This document shows, one piece after another, positions 33,297-41,841 of a DNA stretch of 64,000 bases; positions within the stretch are counted from its first letter, which is position 1; the number at the start of each line of letters is the position of its first letter. Origin of the DNA: Bacillota bacterium. GTDB lineage: Bacteria; Bacillota; UBA4882; UBA8346. Both the position numbers and the translations under genes were made by a program. The notes below the pieces were generated by a model, which was not told the origin of the DNA, ran no database searches, and worked only from the letters and a program-made list of their open reading frames with translations. Location: NCBI GenBank assembly GCA_023401925.1, contig JAEXDA010000005.1, forward strand, positions 1 through 64,000. Reading direction: 5' to 3'.

Positions 33297-34643
33297 ATGT
33301 CTACATTAGCTGTGGTATCTTTAGGATGCGCCAAAAATTTGGTTGATACTGAAATTATGTTAGGTCAGTTAACGGGCAACGGTTGGCAGGTCATTGACGA
33401 TTTTTCCAAAGCTGAATTGATATTGATTAATACCTGCGGTTTCATTGAAACGGCCAAATCCGAATCGATCGAACAAATTTTGGAGTTGGCTGAGTATAAA
33501 AGACCCGGACGGGGAATTTGCAAACAATTAATTGTTGCCGGTTGTCTGGTGCAGCGATATTTGACGGAATTGAAATCTGAAATTCCGGAAGTCGATCTTT
33601 GGCTGGGTTTAGCCGATATCGGCAAAATTTTAGAACATCTTAATCATAAGTCCTGCCAAGCGACGAACGTAAACCAAACGGAAGCTCCATTTTTAAACAA
33701 TCAGAATATGCCCCGTTTTCAGGCGACTTTACCGCACACTTCTTTCGTAAAGATTGCCGAAGGCTGTAATCATAAGTGTTCTTATTGTGCGATTCCGATC
33801 ATCAAGGGAGAATTCCATAGCCGGCTTTTAAATTCTATCGTCAAAGAAACTCGGGAACTCGTTGAAAAAGGAGTTCAGGAAATTAATTTAATTGCTCAGG
33901 ATATTACCCGGTATGGTTTTGACTTGGAGCCAAGGGAAAGTTTGCAGAGTTTATTGAAGCAAATGATTGTCAGTTCAAAACCGGTATGGATTCGATTGTT
34001 GTATGCCTATCCGCTTGGCATCAATGAGTCATTGTTGGAATTGATGGCTAAAGAGTCCAGCATTTGCAAGTATCTTGACCTTCCAATTCAACATATTAAT
34101 TCCCGTATTTTAAAGAAAATGGGCCGGCCGGAAACTCCGGAATTGATTAAAGAAAAAATAGCCTTGATCCGGAAATTGGTTCCTGGAATTACTTTACGCA
34201 CCACTTTTATTGTGGGCTTTCCCTCGGAGACCGAAAAAGAATTCGAGGAATTGTTGGCATTTGTTAAGGAAGGGAATTTCGAACATATTGGGGTTTTTAG
34301 TTATAGTCGTGAGGAAGGTACAGCGGCTTACTCTATGGAACCCCAAATAGAAGCAGCGGTGAAGGAAGAACGTAAAGGGCGGTTATTGGAGCTGCAACAG
34401 AAGATTTCAAAACATTTACTCGCCAAGCAAATGAATCACAGGCAAACCATACTCATTGACAAATTGTTGGATAACGGTTTGGCAGTGGGCCGGACCCAGG
34501 GTTTGGCGCCGGATGTGGATGGAGTAGTTTATGTGCAAAATTATCAAGGCCCTGCAGGCCGTTTTATACAGGGCGTTATGGTTGGAAATGATGAATATAA
34601 TCTAATTGCTCAAGAAATATTACCGAGTTCAACAGGAATTTAA
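33297..34643 (+). CDS. rimO: Ribosomal protein uS12 methylthiotransferase RimO
   Basis: A 448-residue radical-SAM methylthiotransferase that modifies an Asp of ribosomal protein S12. The N-terminal domain has the three Cys of one cluster (LGCAKN, NTCGF, AGCLVQ). The radical-SAM Cys trio is CNHKCSYC, and the TRAM domain is C-terminal. GGAGG precedes ATG. Confidence 0.95.
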   Translation: MSTLAVVSLGCAKNLVDTEIMLGQLTGNGWQVIDDFSKAELILINTCGFIETAKSESIEQILELAEYKRPGRGICKQLIVAGCLVQRYLTELKSEIPEVDLWLGLADIGKILEHLNHKSCQATNVNQTEAPFLNNQNMPRFQATLPHTSFVKIAEGCNHKCSYCAIPIIKGEFHSRLLNSIVKETRELVEKGVQEINLIAQDITRYGFDLEPRESLQSLLKQMIVSSKPVWIRLLYAYPLGINESLLELMAKESSICKYLDLPIQHINSRILKKMGRPETPELIKEKIALIRKLVPGITLRTTFIVGFPSETEKEFEELLAFVKEGNFEHIGVFSYSREEGTAAYSMEPQIEAAVKEERKGRLLELQQKISKHLLAKQMNHRQTILIDKLLDNGLAVGRTQGLAPDVDGVVYVQNYQGPAGRFIQGVMVGNDEYNLIAQEILPSSTGI

Positions 34644-34687
34644 TAAAAAGTGCCGAATGGTTGGATTATATTTGGAGGAAGGTTGTT

Positions 34688-35248
34688 ATGAACCTTGCAA
34701 ATTGGATTACCACACTACGAATAGTTTTAGCCATGGTCTGCGTTTTTATCCTATTCTGGGACATCCCGGGGCGGGATACTTTAGCCGCGATAATTTTTAT
34801 CATTGCCGGTATTACCGATGGAGTCGATGGTTATGCCGCCCGGACCCGTAAAGAAATCACCCCCTTTGGTAAATGGTTTGATCCATTTGCGGACAAGGTG
34901 TTGATCATTATGACCTTGGTTGTCCTAGCCCATTTAAACCGGGGTGTTCCTTGGGTCGCGGTATGGATCATCAGCGGCCGGGAGGTTTTAATTACCATTT
35001 TACGGTATTTCGCCGGAAAAAAGGGATTAATGAATGCTGCGAGCCGCTGGGGCAAGCTGAAAACATTTTCGCAAATCATTGCCATTTCATTAATTATGTT
35101 GGCTAAACCGTGGCATATTGAGACTTTAAGCGTATGGGTCTTATGGTTGGCCGTTATTTTGACGATTTGGTCGGGATTTGATTATCTCTGGCGTTGGCGC
35201 AGTGTTTATTTGAGCGCTAAATCAAAGGATGTCATTGTCAAATCATAA
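34688..35248 (+). CDS. pgsA: CDP-diacylglycerol-glycerol-3-phosphate 3-phosphatidyltransferase
   Basis: A 186-residue membrane enzyme of phosphatidylglycerol synthesis. It carries the CDP-alcohol transferase motif DGVDGYAARTRKEITPFGKW followed by FDPFADK, giving the conserved D-D-D-D set. I start at ATG 34688, preceded by GGAGGAA (34674-34680). Its end overlaps the convergent desulfurase gene by 11 bp. Confidence 0.94.
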   Translation: MNLANWITTLRIVLAMVCVFILFWDIPGRDTLAAIIFIIAGITDGVDGYAARTRKEITPFGKWFDPFADKVLIIMTLVVLAHLNRGVPWVAVWIISGREVLITILRYFAGKKGLMNAASRWGKLKTFSQIIAISLIMLAKPWHIETLSVWVLWLAVILTIWSGFDYLWRWRSVYLSAKSKDVIVKS

Positions 35249-36533
35249 TCCCATAATCCGAGACATAGCCGCAAAATTCTTCTAAGGCTTTGACCAGATA
35301 TTCTACATCTTTAAGGTTGTTGTAACAACCGAAACTAATTCGAACCATACCAGGGACCCAATTTTCGATTCCCTGGTTTAGTTTTTCTTGGAGCGCCGTC
35401 ACCTGGGAAAAATTAAGCTGCAAAAGGCATTGGACATATCCTCTGGCGCAAAAGCAACCACTTCGTACCCCAATTCCTTTCTTTTGTGCTAAATATTTAG
35501 CCACAACCGTGTGATCGACCCCCCGAATGTTAAAACTAATGACTCCGATCTGCTGTTCAACGGGAACTTCATAAAGGATAATTCCGGGTATTTTTTTAAG
35601 CTGGGCCAAGGCATAGGTTAATAAGGAAGATTCGTGCTTAATTAGGGAATTCCAGCCAATATTTTGTAAAATTTGTGAAGCTTTTGCCAATGCCAGAGAT
35701 CCCAACACATTGGGGGAACCCGCTTCTTCCGTTTCGGGGATGTCCGCCCAGATGATTCCCCCCGGTCCAATGCCTTTCACGGTTCCGCCTCCCACCTGGC
35801 TGGGAGGTTTCTGATTGAAGATTTCCCGTGGCCCTACTAATACTCCCGCTCCGAACGGCGCATACATCTTATGGCCGGAAAAGGCTAAAAAATCGATGTG
35901 GCGAGGATCGTTAAATGGATAGAGCTTAACGGGCCGGTGAGGCACTAATTGCGCGCCATCCACCACGATTTTCGCTCCGGCCTGGTGAGCCATTTCCGCC
36001 AGGGTATAAATCGGCGGCGTATAACCTGTCACATTGGAAGCTCCGCTTACCGCTAAGAATTTAATTCGTCCCCGGTTGGTACGGAGAATACATTCCAACT
36101 CACCAAGGTCGAGAATACTGTTTTTTAATCCCACGCAAATCGTTTTGGCTTTTTGCCAGGGAAGCTCATTGGAATGGTGTTCTAATTTGGTAAACACTAT
36201 CAAATCTCCGGATAGAGCGGACAAATAATGACTCAGTTTATTCATGGAATCGGTGGTGTTTTTGGTAAAAATGACGATGTCGTGGGATAAATCGGCTTCA
36301 ATGAAGTCGGCGATGATTTCCCGGGCGGATTCGTATTGCTGGGTTGAATAAAGCGACTTAAATCCACTTCCCCGGTGAATACTGGAATACCATAGCGCCT
36401 CCTCGGCAAGGTGATCCATGACACCCTTAAAAGGCGGAGTACTGGCCGCATTATCTAGATTAATATATCTTTTTAAACCGCTTTCCGTGGGCACTTTTTT
36501 TTCATAACCATAGATTAGGTTGCTATAATCCAT
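35238..36533 (-). CDS. Cysteine desulfurase-like PLP enzyme
   Basis: A 431-residue fold-type I PLP enzyme related to SufS/Csd. It shows the NLDNAASTPP start, HHSNELPW with the stacking His, DGAQLVPH, the PLP Lys in FSGHKMYAPFG, and a Cys-bearing loop RSGCFCARGY. It is longer than housekeeping IscS/SufS and has no scaffold or suf genes beside it, so a dedicated or selenocysteine-lyase-type role is possible. I start at ATG 36533 (GAGG upstream), not the longer frame at 36557. Confidence 0.82.
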   Translation of the reverse strand: MDYSNLIYGYEKKVPTESGLKRYINLDNAASTPPFKGVMDHLAEEALWYSSIHRGSGFKSLYSTQQYESAREIIADFIEADLSHDIVIFTKNTTDSMNKLSHYLSALSGDLIVFTKLEHHSNELPWQKAKTICVGLKNSILDLGELECILRTNRGRIKFLAVSGASNVTGYTPPIYTLAEMAHQAGAKIVVDGAQLVPHRPVKLYPFNDPRHIDFLAFSGHKMYAPFGAGVLVGPREIFNQKPPSQVGGGTVKGIGPGGIIWADIPETEEAGSPNVLGSLALAKASQILQNIGWNSLIKHESSLLTYALAQLKKIPGIILYEVPVEQQIGVISFNIRGVDHTVVAKYLAQKKGIGVRSGCFCARGYVQCLLQLNFSQVTALQEKLNQGIENWVPGMVRISFGCYNNLKDVEYLVKALEEFCGYVSDYGIMI

Positions 36534-36699
36534 ACTATTCCTCTCACCTCTCTCCATTTTATGTAAGTTTGGGACTAATGGCTACTTTGAACTGGTATCG
36601 CTGGGTAGTAATTTGAAATATTGCCATACTTTTTGAGGTGTTATCCTTATGTAGCTGGGTAAATTATAGTCAGACTCTGATGAAGGGAGGGAAAAAAAG

Positions 36700-37035
36700 A
36701 TGGGTACCGGACAAAGGAGTAATAACTACATTGTGAAAGAGGCATCGAAAGCACTTCATAATATGAAGTACGAAATGGCCAAGGATTTAAGCGCCGCCAA
36801 TATCATCGATACATCACCGATTCAAGGCGATTATTGGGGATATATGACTGCCAGAGATTGCGGACATGTTGGCGGTCAAATGGTAAAGAACATGATCGAT
36901 GCAGCTGAACGTTCTCTTGCCGAGCAGGCATTAGCCAACGTGCAAACTGGATTTCAGGCTGGGTTAAGCTCTAAGAACGACACCGTTCAAAACATTCAGA
37001 GCTTTAACTTGAATGGATTAAATCAAAAGTACTAA
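36700..37035 (+). CDS. Alpha/beta-type small acid-soluble spore protein
   Basis: A 111-residue protein with the two alpha/beta SASP segments: EASKALHNMKYEMAKDL, and TARDCGHVGGQMVKNMIDAA. These DNA-binding proteins coat spore DNA and protect it. It has longer tails than the typical 60-90 residues, including an Asn/Gln-rich C-terminus. GGGAGGG precedes ATG. With spoIIIA it is direct evidence for endospore formation. A forespore sigma-G promoter could not be located confidently. Confidence 0.88.
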   Translation: MGTGQRSNNYIVKEASKALHNMKYEMAKDLSAANIIDTSPIQGDYWGYMTARDCGHVGGQMVKNMIDAAERSLAEQALANVQTGFQAGLSSKNDTVQNIQSFNLNGLNQKY

Positions 37036-37043
37036 TTTGAAGC

Positions 37044-37072
37044 TGCCTTTTAAAATCTAATTTTTAAAGGCA
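37044..37072 (+). terminator. Hairpin after the spore-protein gene
   Basis: TGCCTTTTAAAA (37044-37055) pairs with TTTTTAAAGGCA (37061-37072) with one mismatch and a 5-nt loop. T-rich arms but no clear T-tail. Confidence 0.45.
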
Positions 37073-37106
37073 TACCGTTCAAAAAAACCGATTTCTTACT
37101 TATAAG

Positions 37107-37199
37107 GGTTGTCTAAAAGGAATATACTCTTCATAAGATCTACGAATGATTGACGATCATTTTTTAAGAACGATCTTATGGGGTAACCTTTTGGACACC
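37107..37199. repeat. Long nested inverted repeat before the MTA-phosphorylase gene
   Basis: There are three concentric pairs. The outer arms are GGTTGTCTAAAAGG (37107-37120) and CCTTTTGGACACC (37187-37199), imperfect. The middle arms are CATAAGATC and GATCTTATG (37132-37140 with 37172-37180), perfect. The inner arms are AATGAT and ATCATT (37145-37161). The whole could fold into one long hairpin of about 90 nt. It may be a small mobile palindrome or an RNA element; I recognise no riboswitch class. Confidence 0.5.
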
Positions 37200-37296
37200 C
37201 TTTCAATTTGTCCGATTGGAATAGAAAATTTTTCCTGGGGGCAGGAATTTGTATAGAGTAAAGCGAAAATTTAGGAAAAAAGAGGTGGCATTTTGG

Positions 37297-38097
37297 ATGA
37301 AAGAAACCAATGCGCATGTTGGAGTTTTTGGCGGTTCAGGCTTTTATTCTCTATTTGATAAAGTCGAAGAAATTGCAATCGATACTCCATACGGCGAACC
37401 GAGTGATCGAATTGCCATTGCCGAAATGGCCGGGAAGAAAGTGGCATTTTTGCCTCGTCACGGTAAGAATCACCAAATTCCTCCCCATAAAATCAATTAC
37501 CGCGCTAACCTGTGGGCCATGAAATCGTTGGGAGTTGAGCAAATTATTGGCCCTTGCGCTGCAGGAAGTTTACAACCCCATATCAAACCGGGTGAATTTG
37601 TCATTGTCGATCAATTTGTAAACCGGACCTGGGGTCGAAGTGATAGCTTCGTTGAAGGACCCAATGTTTTTCATATTTCAGCAGCGGACCCTTACTGCGA
37701 AAGACTACGGCAAAATGCCATCAGCCATTCGAAAAAAATCGGTGTGCCTACCCATGAACAGGGAACGGTAGTGATCATTCAAGGACCGCGATTTTCGACT
37801 CGGGCTGAGAGCAGGGAATTTAGTAAAAACGGTTGGGAAGTCATTAATATGACCCAGTATCCTGAAGGAATTCTTGCCAAAGAACTGGGAATCTGTTACG
37901 TTAATATCGCCCTAATTACTGATTATGATGCCGGTTTGGAAGGAAACGCCGATATCAAGCCGGTTACTCATGAAGAGGTATTAAAAGTTTTTAATAATAA
38001 TAATGACAAATTGAAACAACTATTATTTTCAATGATTGAGGATCTGCAGGCTTCACCCAAGTGTAGCTGCAGGAAACAAGGTATAACCGGAATTTGA
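37297..38097 (+). CDS. mtnP: S-methyl-5'-thioadenosine phosphorylase-type purine phosphorylase
   Basis: A 266-residue member of the MTAP/PNP family (VGVFGGSGFYSL; TPYGEPSD; FLPRHGKNHQIPPHKINYRA; NMTQYPEGILAKELGICYVN). It cleaves MTA, or a related thionucleoside, with phosphate. I choose ATG 37297 with AGAGGTGG 8 nt upstream; the frame is open from TTG 37249. Substrate choice between MTA and methylthioinosine is not decidable. Confidence 0.88.
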   Translation: MKETNAHVGVFGGSGFYSLFDKVEEIAIDTPYGEPSDRIAIAEMAGKKVAFLPRHGKNHQIPPHKINYRANLWAMKSLGVEQIIGPCAAGSLQPHIKPGEFVIVDQFVNRTWGRSDSFVEGPNVFHISAADPYCERLRQNAISHSKKIGVPTHEQGTVVIIQGPRFSTRAESREFSKNGWEVINMTQYPEGILAKELGICYVNIALITDYDAGLEGNADIKPVTHEEVLKVFNNNNDKLKQLLFSMIEDLQASPKCSCRKQGITGI

Positions 38098-38107
38098 AAT
38101 CTTGACG

Positions 38108-38134
38108 AAAATCGGCAGATAGCCGATTTTTTTT
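38108..38134 (+). terminator. Intrinsic terminator after mtnP
   Basis: AAAATCGGC and GCCGATTTT form a 9-bp stem with a 5-nt loop, followed by TTTT. Confidence 0.88.
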
Positions 38135-38202
38135 AAGTCGTTTTATCCAACGATTGTCTCACTGCCGGGAATTAACCCCGGGATTCGTAAGCGAGGATTC
38201 TA

Positions 38203-39579
38203 ATGGCTAAAAAACAAAAAATAAGTTATGTATGTGAGAATTGCGGGCATCAAGAATTAAAATGGGTTGGAAAATGCCCGGCCTGTAATGAATGGGGAAC
38301 TTTACAGGAAGAGGTCGGGGATGAAACCGGCAAGGAATTGGCCCCCTTAAGCAGTTTCCAGCAGCCCCTGGTTTTGAATCAGGTCAAGGTGGATGTTTCT
38401 ATCCGGACTAGCACCGGCATTCAGGAGTTTGATCAGTTACTGGGAGGTGGAATCGTAACCGGTTCGGTTTCACTGTTAGTGGGAGACCCTGGGATTGGTA
38501 AAAGTACGTTAAGCTTGATTATAGCCGGAAATATAGCCAAATCCAGGACTGTATTGTATGTAAGCGGTGAAGAGTCCTCCGAACAAACCAAAATTAGGGC
38601 GGACCGTTTGGGAAAATTTCCGGATAACCTTTATGTGGTTTCAGAAACCAATTTAGAACTCATAGAGCGGCACATTGAAGAATTACATCCGGGTTTCATC
38701 ATCGTAGACTCCATTCAGGCCGTTTTTTTGAGCAGAATCCGTTCCACTCCCGGGTCCCCTTCCCAGATTAAGGAAAGTACGCTTTTTTTAACCAAGATTG
38801 CCAAACAAGCTGGCATCCCGGTTGTTTTAATTGGTCAAGTCACCAAGGAATCGGTCTTGGCCGGCCCTAGAGTGTTGGAACATTTGGTTGATACCGTAAT
38901 TTATTTGGAAGGAAACCGCAATCACAGTTTAAGAGTGGCTAGGGTGGTCAAGAATAGATATGGTTCCACTGAAGAGGTTGCTCTGTTTGAAATGACAGCC
39001 CGCGGCTTGGAAGAAGTCAGTAATCCGTCCGAGTATTTATTGGAAAACCGGAGCGAAATGGTTCCGGGATCGATTATTGTGGGAACAGCCAGAGGCACCA
39101 GGCCGATCTTTACTGAGATTCAGGCTCTGGTCACCGAGGCGCCCGAGGGGATACCCCCTCGTCAAATTGCCATAGGGGTCGACCGGAACCGTCTATTACT
39201 GGTAACTGCGGTTTTACAGCGGTGGATTGGCGAACGTTTAAGCAATAAAAACATATTTGTCTCCATTGCCGGAGGGATTGAGTCGGATGATCCGGCTTTG
39301 GATTTGGGAATAGCGGCTTCCTTGCTTTCTTCCATCCGGGGGCTGACGTTTCATTCCAAGGTATTTTGGGTTGGAGAGTTGACCCTTTCCGGAGAAGTCA
39401 GGCCTACACCGGATTTGCCGAGGTTACTTACAGAGGGAGGGCGTTTGGGTTTTACCGAATGCGTTCTTTCAGGAAAAGGAATGAAAAAAATTAAGTCCGT
39501 GCCGGATATGAAATTGTATAATATTGATCACCTGCGAAGTATCTTAAAATTATTACCGGATATCAGCAAGCAGGAATAA
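38203..39579 (+). CDS. radA: DNA repair protein RadA
   Basis: A 458-residue RecA-like helicase acting in recombination branch migration. It has an N-terminal zinc ribbon (CENCGHQELKWVGKCPAC), Walker A GDPGIGKST, the RadA motif KNRYGS and a C-terminal Lon-like domain. It is directly followed by disA, a conserved pair in which RadA modulates DisA. Confidence 0.97.
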   Translation: MAKKQKISYVCENCGHQELKWVGKCPACNEWGTLQEEVGDETGKELAPLSSFQQPLVLNQVKVDVSIRTSTGIQEFDQLLGGGIVTGSVSLLVGDPGIGKSTLSLIIAGNIAKSRTVLYVSGEESSEQTKIRADRLGKFPDNLYVVSETNLELIERHIEELHPGFIIVDSIQAVFLSRIRSTPGSPSQIKESTLFLTKIAKQAGIPVVLIGQVTKESVLAGPRVLEHLVDTVIYLEGNRNHSLRVARVVKNRYGSTEEVALFEMTARGLEEVSNPSEYLLENRSEMVPGSIIVGTARGTRPIFTEIQALVTEAPEGIPPRQIAIGVDRNRLLLVTAVLQRWIGERLSNKNIFVSIAGGIESDDPALDLGIAASLLSSIRGLTFHSKVFWVGELTLSGEVRPTPDLPRLLTEGGRLGFTECVLSGKGMKKIKSVPDMKLYNIDHLRSILKLLPDISKQE

Positions 39580-39598
39580 TTGGGGTTGGTGGTAATCG

Positions 39599-40669
39599 GT
39601 GGCGCAAGAGGAACAAAATAACCTAATGGACCAGATTTTAAAAATGGTGGCCCCGGGGACAACTTTGTATGAAGGTTTGGAAAATATTCTTCGTGCAAAA
39701 ACGGGAGCATTAATTACGGTTTCGGACTCCGATGCGGTCATGAAACTTGTCGATGGGGGCTTCCGGATCAATGCCGATTTGGAGCCGGCAAACCTTTATG
39801 AATTGGCGAAAATGGACGGCGCCATCGTCTTATCGTCGGATGCCAAAAAAATATTGGTTGCCAATGCTCATTTGACTCCCGATCATTTGATTCCAACCTC
39901 GGAAACTGGAACCAGGCATCGTACCGCGGAAAGAATGGCGATTCAAACCGGTGAATTAGTCATTGCGATTTCACAACGGCGGAATGTAATTACCCTCTAT
40001 AAAGGCAATCGCCGTTACGTGATTCGTGATATCGGGACGATATTGGCGAAGGCCAATCAAGCATTGCAAACCCTGCAAAAGTATAAAAGCGTCTTGGAAC
40101 AGGCTCTTTTGAATTTATCGGCTTTGGAATTCGAAAACTTGGTGACTTTGTCGGATGTTTGTTCCGTCACGCAACGGGCTGAAATGGTTGAACGGATTGC
40201 GGCAGAAATACGCCAATACATCAACGAGCTTGGCACCGAAGGCCGTTTAGTCAATATGCAGCTTGAAGAATTGATGGTTGATGTCGAAGATGAAGGCTAC
40301 TTAATTATTTGTGATTATCTCAAGGACGACAATGCAAAGGCCGAAGCGGTTAAAACCGATATATCCACGTGGGACGATGAAGAATTGCTGGAATCCATGG
40401 CCATTGCCAAGGTTCTTGGTTATCCCGGTACGGTGACACTCGATCTTTCGGTTTCTTCCCGGGGTTCCCGGATACTGCGGAAAATTCCCCGATTGCCTTT
40501 TCCGGTTGTTGAAAATTTGGTTAAGGTGTTTGGAAATTTGCAAAGAGTTTTAAATGCTTCAACCGATGAACTTGATGAAGTGGAAGGTATCGGTGAAGTA
40601 AGGGCCAGAACCATTAAAGACGGATTAAGGAGACTGCGGGAACAAATTTTGTTGGATCGACGTTTTTAA
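39599..40669 (+). CDS. disA: DNA integrity scanning diadenylate cyclase DisA
   Basis: A 356-residue protein that makes c-di-AMP while scanning DNA and stalls at branched structures. The DAC domain has MDGAIVLS (DGA) and TGTRHRTAER (RHR). The middle is helical, and a helix-hairpin-helix region (ELDEVEGIGEVRARTI) is C-terminal. GTG start with a weak ribosome site. Its stop codon lies in a perfect hairpin (40654-40678). Confidence 0.96.
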   Translation: MAQEEQNNLMDQILKMVAPGTTLYEGLENILRAKTGALITVSDSDAVMKLVDGGFRINADLEPANLYELAKMDGAIVLSSDAKKILVANAHLTPDHLIPTSETGTRHRTAERMAIQTGELVIAISQRRNVITLYKGNRRYVIRDIGTILAKANQALQTLQKYKSVLEQALLNLSALEFENLVTLSDVCSVTQRAEMVERIAAEIRQYINELGTEGRLVNMQLEELMVDVEDEGYLIICDYLKDDNAKAEAVKTDISTWDDEELLESMAIAKVLGYPGTVTLDLSVSSRGSRILRKIPRLPFPVVENLVKVFGNLQRVLNASTDELDEVEGIGEVRARTIKDGLRRLREQILLDRRF

Positions 40670-40678
40670 CGTCGATCC
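40654..40678. terminator. Perfect hairpin spanning the disA stop codon
   Basis: GGATCGACGTT (40654-40664) and AACGTCGATCC (40668-40678) form an 11-bp stem with a TTT loop. The stop codon is in the loop/stem. No T-tail follows, so a Rho-independent terminator is not certain; transcript-end stabilisation is an alternative. Confidence 0.5.
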
Positions 40679-40921
40679 GGCTCTTGCCCGAAGGCTTCCG
40701 GATGCTTGATTCCCCGATTTCCCTGAAAATACGAAAATTAAAAATCCCCCAATATTATTCTTTTAAAAGAAATCCTCTTTATTAATAATTATTAATTAAA
40801 GAATCATTCCCAAATTAACAGAATTATTATATAATTAATTATAGAAAAAAATTCCAATCGTAGAAAATAATCACAAAATAACAAATTTGATTCAATTCGG
40901 TAGGGATTGGAGTTGAAACCA

Positions 40922-41305
40922 ATGATTTCATTCTTTCGTACCCTGTGGAGGAGTGACAAAGGGTTTTCCTTATTGGAGATTTTGATTGCGCTGATTATTT
41001 TGACTGCGGCCGGTAGTATGATTATGCTGGCCTATAGTCAGGCTATCATCTCGACCCGGCTGGTGAACGAACAAAATACCGCCACCAACCTGGCCCGGCA
41101 ACAGATTGAGTTTTTAAAACAGTATGAAAGTGCTACTCCACAAAGGCAGTGGAAGGATGCAGTATGGAAAACAGATATTGTAAAGCCTCCATATAGAATA
41201 CAATCGACGGGATTTGATGATCCAAGCAAGCTAATCAAGGTACAGGTCGCCGTTTCCAAAAATGGCCGCACAATCGTGCAGATGATAGCTTATTATAAGC
41301 CGTGA
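40922..41305 (+). CDS. Prepilin-like protein (minor pilin), GspI/PilV style
   Basis: A 127-residue protein with a type III signal: short basic leader, cleavage site KG|FSLLEI with Glu at mature position 5, and the helix LIALIILTAAGSMIMLAY. Substrate of the prepilin peptidase at 48296. ATG 40922 has GGAG 9 nt upstream; a TTG 15 nt earlier is less likely. First of three plus-strand genes that converge on the pil operon. Confidence 0.85.
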   Translation: MISFFRTLWRSDKGFSLLEILIALIILTAAGSMIMLAYSQAIISTRLVNEQNTATNLARQQIEFLKQYESATPQRQWKDAVWKTDIVKPPYRIQSTGFDDPSKLIKVQVAVSKNGRTIVQMIAYYKP

Positions 41306-41321
41306 TTTAACGAGGTGGAAT

Positions 41322-41819
41322 ATGATCAGGATCAAAATCCGATATTCGGAAAAAGGATTTACTCTGGTTGAGTTATTATTAAGTTTAGCGATTTTAGGGG
41401 TGGTGGTTTTTGCTTTGACAGCGATATTGCATACTGCCTCCCAATCCAATCAAACCGTGATGACCGATATCAATCAGATAAAACAGGCCCGGAAGGCTAT
41501 CGATACCATTATGGATGAAATTCATTATTCACGGGCAATAACAAGCTTTACAAGCAGAACGATAACTTATATTGATTCCAATAATATCGCCAATACCGTT
41601 TTATCCTATAACCCTGTTACCAGAATATTAACCGTTACCCGGGGGGCTGCCGGAACTCCCGTCCCAATCGTCAGCGGAAATATTCTGAGAGAGTTCACGA
41701 TTGAGCGGGCAACATTCGACCCCAATACTTACAATTTTACAATGACTTTCCGCTATAATCCCAATGATGTCACGAAAGATCTTAACGTCACCACAACCGT
41801 AAAACCGTTTACATATTAA
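41322..41819 (+). CDS. Prepilin-like protein (minor pilin), GspJ/PilW style
   Basis: A 165-residue protein. It has leader MIRIKIRYSEKG, cleavage before FTLVELLLSLAILG, then a beta-rich body. Type IV pilus tip or pseudopilus component by family pattern. It starts 17 bp after the previous prepilin, with GAGGTGG upstream, so the two share a transcript. Confidence 0.86.
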   Translation: MIRIKIRYSEKGFTLVELLLSLAILGVVVFALTAILHTASQSNQTVMTDINQIKQARKAIDTIMDEIHYSRAITSFTSRTITYIDSNNIANTVLSYNPVTRILTVTRGAAGTPVPIVSGNILREFTIERATFDPNTYNFTMTFRYNPNDVTKDLNVTTTVKPFTY

Positions 41820-41841
41820 TAATTTATAGGGGGTGTTCCGA

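Noticed and set aside
37107..37199. SAM or purine riboswitch before mtnP
   Set aside because: The conserved core sequences of those classes are not visible; only nested palindromes are.
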